Of a DNA stretch of 64,000 nt, positions 57,264 through 64,000 are shown one piece after another. The stretch is from assembly GCA_951804985.1 (NCBI GenBank), contig OX638132.1, forward strand, positions 12,939,529-13,003,528. Reading direction: 5' to 3'. Positions within the stretch are counted from its first letter, which is position 1. Each line of letters begins with the position of its first letter. Below the pieces are notes generated by a model. It had not been told where the DNA came from, made no database searches, and saw only the letters and a program-made list of their open reading frames with translations. The position numbers and the translations under genes are program-made. Source of the stretch: Dryomyza anilis. Lineage: Eukaryota; Arthropoda; Insecta; Diptera; Dryomyzidae.

Positions 57264-57365
57264 ATAATGCAAAAGCAAGGTCACAATTTAGAAGGTGCAT
57301 TTCCATTATGCAAAAGAGTTTTAAAGGATTAATGGCGTTAATTTGTAATTTACTCAAACACATAA

Positions 57366-57754
57366 CACAGAAAAATTTAATCGACGTAAATATAGCAACC
57401 AACATTAATTGCATTCATTAATCAATCCAGCAATGAAATTCACTAATTTAATGTTAACATTTGATATTTTTTGTTAATTCAGCAATTCTGTTTGCTAATA
57501 TTAATATTTGTACGTCAATGCAGCAAATAATTTAGTCGGCGCAATTTAAGTATAAATATAATTATAATTGGTAAAACAGCGCCGACTAATTTATTTGGTG
57601 CATTGACGTACAAATATTAATATTAGCAAAGAGAATTGTTGAATTAACGAAGAATAGCAAATGTTTTCAGTAAATTAGTGAATTTCATTGCTGGATTGAT
57701 TAATGCTGCAATTTATGCCGGTTGCTATATTTACGTTGATTATTTTGTTCTGTG
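57366..57754. mobile_element. Palindromic MITE, copy 2 (389 bp)
   Basis: CACAGAAAAATTTAATCGAC and its inverse at the right end, with long inverted arms meeting near 57550 ('TTAGTCGGCGCAATTT' versus 'AACAGCGCCGACTAAT'). The flanks are TAA and AATG, so the TA duplication is not clean. Confidence 0.9.
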
Positions 57755-58169
57755 AATGATTCAGTATAAGACGAAAAATACGATTAAATCAATATCAGTT
57801 TAAAATATAACCTTATTTCCGATTTACATTGTATCTTCTCTGAATAACACCGTATCGTCTAGGGTTGCATGTTTCCAAAAAATTGCTATTTTTATATGAA
57901 TTTTTGAAAAAAATGTAATACTAGGTAAATAACATTTTTCACAAAAGATGCAATTAGAAAAACAATTTTGTTTGAAAAATATTTTTTTTCAGTAAATTTT
58001 TTTTTTTTTTTAAATAAAAATTAGATGAGAGAAAATTAAAAACATAATTAATATCTATATTTTAAGTTAATGATTCATATTTTAAGTTTTTTCATATATA
58101 TTTGTGTCGTTTTTTAGTCCATATTCCATACAAATTTTCTTAGTTTTTTATCCATATAATTGTTAGTGC
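57755..58169. other. Unassigned AT-rich DNA
   Basis: T-runs near 57985-58010; nothing recognisable. Confidence 0.5.
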
Positions 58170-58579
58170 TGGTAATTAATATTATATTTACTAATCATAA
58201 ATTTTGCAAAAGTATATGATTTTATTAAGACAAGAATCAAGTATTTAAATATAACATTATTATAGATATTTTTACTGCAACTTCAATTCTACTTATGGGT
58301 TATTTGAATACTTGCAACAAGGCATACATTTAAACGGATTGTTTGCAGCAACACTTTCACAAACATTATATTTACTTATTGTACTGTGATAATTTGTTAA
58401 TCATATTATGTTTATATGGGAATCATATTATAATGACGTATGCTTTTGTAGGTATCGAATTATGATAGTGTGGAATTCAAATATCGTCACGTATTATGTT
58501 CGTGAAAAATCATATGATTGCCGACAAACATAAATCCAATGAAATATAATCACCACAATCATATTTTTTTCTGCATGTG
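58170..58579. mobile_element. Possible TA-MITE with CACATGCAGAAAAA end
   Basis: The right end 'ATTTTTTTCTGCATGTG' abuts TA at 58580. 'AATATAATCACCACAATCAT' inside resembles the start of 59848-60822 in inverse. The left end was not found. Confidence 0.4.
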
Positions 58580-58581
58580 TA

Positions 58582-59242
58582 ATGCGCGGACAGAAACAAC
58601 AATGCATTTTGCTGATATGCGCCGTGGCCAGTTTTTTTAGCTGTTTTCGATGCTGCTAACGCCTACGACCACAACCTCCAATTACTACCTTTGACAATAT
58701 AAAAAAAATTAAAAAAAAAACTCACAACCCGCAACAACGCAAAGAAATATTTTTTGTGACCACATACAGTTGTTCTGGATGTTGCTGGTTTTTATGTGTG
58801 CACGCACACGAGTGCCGCCCAATATATGTTGCAGGTTGCTTGCTGCAAGCTACATATTTGCAAAACTTGGCTAATACGGCATGCAGCCTTATGTACGAAC
58901 ACACCCAGTAATACATATTTACATATGTTTGCAAGCATGTACTGCGAATGCATTTTGTTCAATTCACTCACAGATTTATGCATAAAATATTAACAGAAAA
59001 AAGTACTACATAAAACATACAAAACAACGGGGATTTTTTTTTATACTGCGACATCTCTAAATTTGAACAGACATCAATTAAACCACGATATTTAGTGATC
59101 CGACAAATTGTAATTTTCATATTTAAAGTACTCTAATTTGGACACGGACCATAGGTCCATCTCAATTTTAATTAATGCTACTTCAAAATATAGCTGCATC
59201 TGTTTCGTTTTCTTTGACGTTTATTTCATAGTGCAACGTCCA
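58582..59242. other. Less AT-rich, apparently single-copy segment
   Basis: 58590-58990 has mixed composition with short ORFs on both strands that mirror one another. No domain or repeat match is visible. Confidence 0.4.
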
Positions 59243-59443
59243 CACAAAAAAAAATCATCAATTTTAGCAAATATAATTGCTGAAACTGCGCCGACTAATT
59301 GATTTGCTGCATTGACGTACAAGTATTCATATTAGCAAACAGAATTGCTGAATAAGGAAGAATAGCAAATGTTTTCATTAAATTAGTGAATTTCATTGCT
59401 GGATTGATTAATGAATGCAATCTACGTCTTATTTATTTCTGTG
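59243..59443. mobile_element. Palindromic MITE, copy 3 (deleted)
   Basis: It keeps a short left end ('CACAAAAAAAAATCATCAAT'), the centre 'ACTGCGCCGACTAATT' and the whole right arm through 'ATTGCTGGATTGATTAATGA' to 'TTTCTGTG'. Most of the left arm is missing. Confidence 0.8.
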
Positions 59444-59469
59444 CAGGCAATCAGCAGTTAAAGGGCATC

Positions 59470-59840
59470 GAAATATGCATTGACCTTTTCTTTTATTTTT
59501 CCGATCACTATTTCTAGAGACACCACTATTTCTAGAGACACCACTATTTCTAGAGATATAGTCCAAAGTTTAAATATTTGTCAAATAGCACTTTAATATG
59601 GTAGTCATATTGAAATACCTCTTGATTATGATCTCGTATTAAAACTAATAAAACAATCTTTTGAAATGTGTCTTCTTAACATGAACATGTGGCCTTGAAC
59701 ATCAAATTTCAACACCTTAAAAATATTTATATTCTTAAAAAAGAAAATCAAAATGTTTGTTGATTTATTACAATATATTCGAGCCAAATTGCATGATTGT
59801 ATTTTGAAGGCATCAAATTTAAAAATCAACGCACGGTTCC
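59470..59840 (+). mobile_element. Half copy of the 41.2-43.1 kb foldback
   Basis: 'ATCGAAATATGCATTGACC', 'CACTATTTCTAGAGA', 'GTAGTCATATTGAAATACCT' and 'AACATGAACATGTGGCC' follow the left arm of 41200-43065. The terminal GGGCCATTTCACA part is not visible. Confidence 0.65.
59506..59559. repeat. 18-bp tandem repeat, ~3 units
   Basis: 'CACTATTTCTAGAGACAC' at 59506 and 59524, then a partial unit at 59542. The foldback copies at 41 and 42.9 kb have only one unit here, so the array is specific to this copy. Confidence 0.95.
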
Positions 59841-59847
59841 TAGAGTA

Positions 59848-60822
59848 CACGCAGAGAAAAAAAAATGGTTGTGGTGATCATATTTGAAGGGCATCATACT
59901 ATGATTGGTGGTTATGGTTTTAGGAAATCATTTAATTTGTCTAATATGATCCTCAGTGACAATAGTACGATTTTCTACAACCATACCATGGTCCTCAGTG
60001 ACCATACGTCGATTTGGTTGTCAGTGAACATACTATGGTTGTCAGTGACCACACTATGGTTGTCAGTAACCATACTATGGTTGTCAGTGACCACACTATG
60101 GTTGTCAGTGACCATACTATAGTTGTCAGTGACCATAATATGGTTGTCAGTAACCATACTATGGTTGTCAGTGACCATAGTATGGTTGTGAGTGACCATA
60201 CTTTGGTTGACAGTGACCATAGTATGGTTGTCAGTGACCATAGTATGGTTGGCAGTGACCACTGAAATTTGTTATACACATTTGTATTAAACACGAGCAG
60301 TTAATGTTATTTATAGAAATTTCTTTGAACTATATTGTCTTCATATTAAGCATTTTCAATTAACGATTTAACTTTCGGATATATGTTTTTTTAATAATGA
60401 AGTTTTAAACATTCAAAAACACTTTGTCACGACAAAAAAAACTCGACTGCACACCGTCGTAGCCAACATCAAAGTGAGTAAGGGAATAAAAAATGCCAGT
60501 AGGTGAGAATTATATGGTTGTAAATAATAAAAAATTACTATATTATGATCAATCTATATCGTGGTATGATTGCTGTTGACTATACTTTGTTCGTGGCAGT
60601 CTTTATCGTAATCATAACATGGTTCTTATCAACCATATTTTGGTTTTTCAGAAATACAATCATTTTATAATAAATTGTCTACTATAATATGATATTAGCG
60701 ACCTTATTATTGTTGAAATAAAATTGAAAATACTATACTTTGATTGTGACAACCATGTAGAATTGTAAAGACCATAGCATGGTTGTCGCGATCGTGTCGC
60801 AACCATATTATTTCTCTGCGTG
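59848..60822. mobile_element. TA-flanked MITE with CACGCAGAGAAA ends (975 bp)
   Basis: Perfect 12-bp inverted ends CACGCAGAGAAA / TTTCTCTGCGTG, with TA on both sides (59846-59847, 60823-60824). The interior repeats 'ACCAT..TATGGTTGT' themes and contains a 21-bp minisatellite. No transposase. Confidence 0.9.
60016..60265. repeat. 21-bp minisatellite, ~12 units
   Basis: The unit is GGTTGTCAGTGACCATACTA plus T, with variants CACACTATGG and CATAGTATGG. Many units contain the near-palindrome CCATANTATGG. Because 21 is a multiple of three, several frames on both strands stay open with 7-residue repeats; these are not genes. Confidence 0.95.
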
Positions 60823-60824
60823 TA

Positions 60825-61259
60825 GTTAAAAATTCGAATTCGTAGCGAAGATTCGTATTTTTGCTACAACGGGACTCAGAATTAGGGTGTCTAAATGTTA
60901 TTTTTTTAATATCTTTGTGTTGGTATTTTATTTTAATATAATTTTTTTAATTTTTTGCTTACTAATATCATTAAATATTTTTTTTTACACAAAAAAAAAA
61001 TATGTTTGTTACTTTGCGTTCGAAATTTTCTATCATTTTTTCGACAACAAATGTTTTTGTCATATTAAATTTCTACATTTTTTGTTTGACAACATTTTAG
61101 TATTCAAGATTTTTTTTTCGACATTTTTGTTTTCGATATTTTTTTCGACATTTTTATATTCTACATTACTGTCTTCGGTATTTTTAATTTCGATATTTTA
61201 TATTTCGATTGATCGTACCAAACCCGTCCAAATATACCATTTCATTCTATATTCATATC
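60825..61259. other. Unassigned T-rich DNA
   Basis: T-rich plus strand produces the 172-codon ORF at 60887-61405 (Phe/Ile/Tyr-rich), which continues into the next repeat. 'TTCGACA' and 'TTCGATATTTT' words recur at 61030-61210. Not considered coding. Confidence 0.4.
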
Positions 61260-61569
61260 TATATTATACTAAAATGCATTCTAAGATGTCCACAGATATC
61301 GTACGAGATGATGATGTGTTATTCGAAACGAGAAAAAAACGATTCTTGATCGATATCGCATTGAATATCGATATTGAATCGAAAAACATTGCGATATCGA
61401 TGTGATAAATATTTAAATATCGTATCTTCCCCTTATTTTGTTCGAAAATTTTATTGTACGAAAAATTTAAAATAGTAGTAGTGATAAAGAAACGAGATCG
61501 AAATTTTTTATTGCAGTTAGTTCGAGAAAACCTCGATCATCGAAGAACTCCGAGTCATGACAGACTGGG
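61260..61569 (+). mobile_element. CCCAGT-TGCCAT element, 3' part
   Basis: 'CATTGCGATATCGATGTGAT', 'AAATATTTAAATATCGTATC' and 'GAAACGAGATCGAAATTTTT' lead to the end 'CAGACTGGG', as in 34048-34444. The left end is lost or diverged. Confidence 0.7.
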
Positions 61570-62725
61570 TATTCTTAAAAAATTCGGGATGGATATTGAC
61601 TTTTGGATTTCAGAAAATTTTATTATTTTCTACGTTCACATAGAAAATTCTAACTTCAAAATGCCTGGATGTTCCACTATTTTTCATACATTTTTCTACA
61701 AAACCTCTTTTGTTGTTTAGTCCTACTGTTACCACGCAATTAATAAAAAATCAATGAATATGTTACTACATTGAATTCGTTAGGATAGGTAATCGGAACT
61801 AAGTGTGACTAATATGTATATATTTAGTATCTTTAGTAGATATTGATCAGAAACTGATCATGTATACCCTACTTTATTGGAACACCATCATGTATACCTT
61901 AATTGGGTAGATTTCTGTAACCGAAACCCTTCCAAAGGTCCATATTCAAGTCAAAGATATACCATAAATGAACATATATGAATTAATTTATATTTCTATA
62001 ACCAGAAATACATAGAATGTCACAAACTCTCCTCATATATTTGAGAAGTAATAAATTACCAATTTTAATAATAAGAAAAAACCAAAAATACGATGAATAT
62101 TTGCACGTATATTCAATAGTACAAAACGCAATATTCCAAAACCAACAATGTTCACAACACCAACACAAAAATCATCTCCAGCACCATCACCTGCAAAATG
62201 CTAAAGGATTTTCGGTATATAGCAGCAGCATAGGATAGATGCGAATTTTTTATTTGCCTTTTTCGTTGCACCAGAAACAATTCTTCAGAAATGCAATGTC
62301 CTAATCCCCTCCAGTACTTGGTGCAATCTGTATGCAATGCAAACTTCATCCACAATCCACCCGGCATAGCGCATGAGTTGGATGTGCCGTGATCGGGATG
62401 TGCAATTCCAAAGGACAACGAAACAGACGCATAGACGACAAATGAAATGAAGAAAAAAAATGCAGGATATATAATATATACAAAACGAAAAAAATAAAAC
62501 GAACTCATGTGAAAAAAGAACGAAATAGGCTTTGGCGTATGCATTCGCTAGAAAAATCAGAAAGAACTGCAAGACTGCAATCAGTATAAAGTTTTTCATT
62601 TTTAAGATAAAATCGTTATTTTTCCAAATACACCGTAAGAATTTTGATGAATTCGAAATGAATCACGATATTTTGTAAATTTGAATATAAAAATTGAGTA
62701 GATCAAATATTAGATACTATTGTTT
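61570..62725. other. Unassigned DNA, partly less AT-rich
   Basis: 62100-62560 is mixed in composition with minus-strand ORFs of 104-130 codons lacking recognisable domains. The rest is AT-rich. Confidence 0.4.
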
Positions 62726-62985
62726 CCCAGTATGCTATTCGTTTTGATGTCATTACGAGATCAATGCGAGAAGAAGGAGAATTCATTCGACATCGGACAC
62801 TTTCTCGTCAAATTGGCGGTAAGATATCGATGATTTCTGTCGGAGTTTTATCGGTACGAGAATTTTTTTTTGAAATCGGAACGATATCAAACAAATAATT
62901 AATAAAAGTTCGAGATTGTTTAGAAAAACATTGCGATATCGATGCGATAAGTATTTAAATATCAAAGATTAAATATTCATTTTTT
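62726..62985 (+). mobile_element. CCCAGT-TGCCAT element, 5' part
   Basis: CCCAGTATGCTATTCGTTTT, 'ATTACGAGATCAATGCGAGA', 'GACATCGGACACTTTCTCGT' and 'ACATTGCGATATCGATGCGA' match 34048 onward. It then joins an inverted end piece. Confidence 0.8.
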
Positions 62986-63017
62986 TTAATTTTGATAAAT
63001 ACACAGTCCGCTATATC

Positions 63018-63130
63018 AAGGAGACCATCCAATGCCTCGAAAGTTCCTCAAACTAACTTCGATAAAAAAATGTTCGATCTCGTAGCTTTATCGCTACTTA
63101 TCTTTAAAGTTTCTCTAACATTCCAACTTT
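63018..63130 (-). mobile_element. CCCAGT-TGCCAT element, inverted 3' piece
   Basis: 'GGAGACCATCCAATGCCTCG', 'CTTCGATAAAAAAATGTTCG' and 'ATCTCGTAGC' are the reverse complement of the 3' part of 34048-34444. Confidence 0.7.
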
Positions 63131-63135
63131 GTGTT

Positions 63136-63579
63136 CAGCTACGATATTTGAACATTAAAATGGTTTTTCAATAAGAGCGCTACAAAAGTTTTAGGCAATA
63201 TCCATGTAATAAAGGGTTTTTCAACAAGGACGCTACGAAAGTAGAACAACAGGGACAGCAAACGACGCCATATTTCTTGCCGCTCTTTTGACATTTCTCT
63301 TCAGTAAGGTTTGCCATTTCATGATGGAAAAATATACGAGCCGACATTATTAAAATTTACTACCGAAATTCGAATTCGTATTTCTTTTCATCATGAAATG
63401 GCAAACCTCACTGAAGAGAAACGTCAAAAGAGCGGTAAGAAATATGGCGTCGTTTGCTGTCCCTGTTGCTCTACTTTTGTAGCGTCCTTGTTGAAAAACC
63501 CTTTATTACATGGATGTTGCCTAAAACTTTTGTAGCGCTCTTATTGACAAACCCTTTAAATGTTCAAATATCGTAGCTG
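63136..63579. mobile_element. 444-bp palindrome (foldback element)
   Basis: The arms 63136-63330 and 63388-63579 are near-perfect inverses. Markers: 'CAGCTACGATATTTGAACAT' at both ends, then 'CAATAAGAGCGCTACAAAAG', 'CAAACGACGCCATATTTCTT' and 'GGTTTGCCATTTCATGATG'. A spacer of about 57 bp separates them. The 74-codon ORF at 63311-63535 lies in the palindrome and is not supported. Confidence 0.9.
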
Positions 63580-63645
63580 AAATATCGTAGCTGTCCCTGT
63601 CGCTCTACTTTTGTAGCGTCCCTGTTGGATATTGCCTAAATTTTG
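63580..63645. repeat. Partial third copy of the palindrome arm
   Basis: 'AAATATCGTAGCTG' repeats the palindrome edge, and 'TGTCCCTGTCGCTCTACTTT' then 'TGTAGCGTCC.TGTTG' repeat 63459-63495 in direct orientation, followed by 'GATATTGCCTAAA'. Confidence 0.8.
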
Positions 63646-63664
63646 TTTATTTTGGCGTTCGAAC

Positions 63665-64000
63665 CCAGTCTACCATGTCTCGGAGATCTTCGACGATCGA
63701 AGTTTTCTCGAACTAACTGCGATAAAAAATTCGATCGCGTGGCTTCGTTACTACTAATTTTTAAATGTATCTTACAATAAAATTTAAGGAAAATATACGA
63801 TATTTAAATATTTATCACATTGATATCGCAAAGTTTTTCGAATTGATCCAGAATCGTTTTTTTTCTCATTTCCAATATACATCATTAACTCGTACGATAT
63901 CTGCGTACATCTTAAAATGAAATGTAGTATAATATAGATACGAAATCGTAATCGAGATCGAATATATTCCTCGACAACTCGAAACAGGCTCGTAGCGTTA
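63665..64000 (-). mobile_element. CCCAGT-TGCCAT element, inverted, running off the window
   Basis: Starts CCCAGTCTACCATGTCTCGG, with 'CGAAGTTTTCTCGAACTAAC', 'GATATTTAAATATTTATCAC' and 'GATATCGCAAAG' in reverse order to 34048-34444. It continues past the right edge. Confidence 0.75.

Noticed and set aside
59975..60294. Overlapping ORFs on both strands with 7-residue repeats
   Set aside because: Direct translation of the 21-bp minisatellite. An array with a period divisible by three stays open in several frames.
60887..61405. 172-codon plus-strand ORF
   Set aside because: Made of T-rich low-complexity DNA followed by a dispersed repeat; no domain.
62152..62599. Overlapping 104- and 130-codon minus-strand ORFs
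   Set aside because: Two frames open at once in a compositionally biased stretch; no domain.

Overview
The window looks like repeat-rich, AT-rich non-coding DNA from a eukaryote, most likely a higher (brachyceran) fly. The main clue is the set of DINE-1/INE-1 ('mini-me') Helentron-type repeats. They carry the conserved core with (TA)n and (GTCY)n proto-microsatellites and end in a TAGTCGG...CCGACTA hairpin. tRNA-derived SINEs and TA-flanked MITEs fit the same reading. The species cannot be named from this sequence. No convincing host protein-coding gene, tRNA or rRNA is visible. The only recognisable protein segment is the C-terminal end of a LINE reverse transcriptase at about 16 kb. The window is therefore a gene desert or part of a very long intron.

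Layout. 0-4.8 kb: a SINE split by a 1.16-kb hAT-like foldback element, flanked by three diverged copies of a local segment. 5.2-8 kb: a SINE and a DINE-1 interrupted by two unrelated TA-flanked MITEs. 8-15 kb: mostly unassigned DNA, with a 51-bp minisatellite, a SINE with a perfect 14-bp target duplication, and a GC-richer island at 12.2-13.4 kb. 15.5-17.5 kb: a three-level nest in which a TA-type element holds a 5'-truncated LINE, which holds an exactly 1000-bp hAT MITE; the inner two levels have perfect target duplications. 19-24 kb: two MITEs and two adjacent DINE-1 copies, one holding a MITE and the other a SINE. 24-33 kb: more SINEs, a 1.5-kb MITE with internal tandem repeats, and a 217-bp (TA)n tract. 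33-38 kb: small MITEs, two fairly complete DINE-1 copies of different subfamilies, and a 15-bp minisatellite before a possible Helitron end. 39-43 kb: a 429-bp MITE, a SINE, and a 1.87-kb foldback element containing both another 429-bp MITE and a SINE. 43-50 kb: MITEs and unassigned DNA. 50-52 kb: a TA-MITE holding the third 429-bp MITE. 53.4-56.3 kb: a large inverted pair of about 480-bp arms plus a third direct copy. 56.3-60.8 kb: three copies of a palindromic MITE, a rearranged 429-bp MITE, and a 975-bp TA-MITE with a 21-bp minisatellite. 61-64 kb: repeated and inverted copies of one family around a 444-bp palindrome.

The content works as a layered transposon record rather than as genes acting together. 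Nesting gives relative ages: DINE-1 is generally the host; the 429-bp MITE and full-length SINEs are mostly the guests and so among the youngest. I found no clear evidence of a new molecular system. The most notable items are the precise nested insertions, the 429-bp MITE family with exact length conservation, and the large foldback structures.
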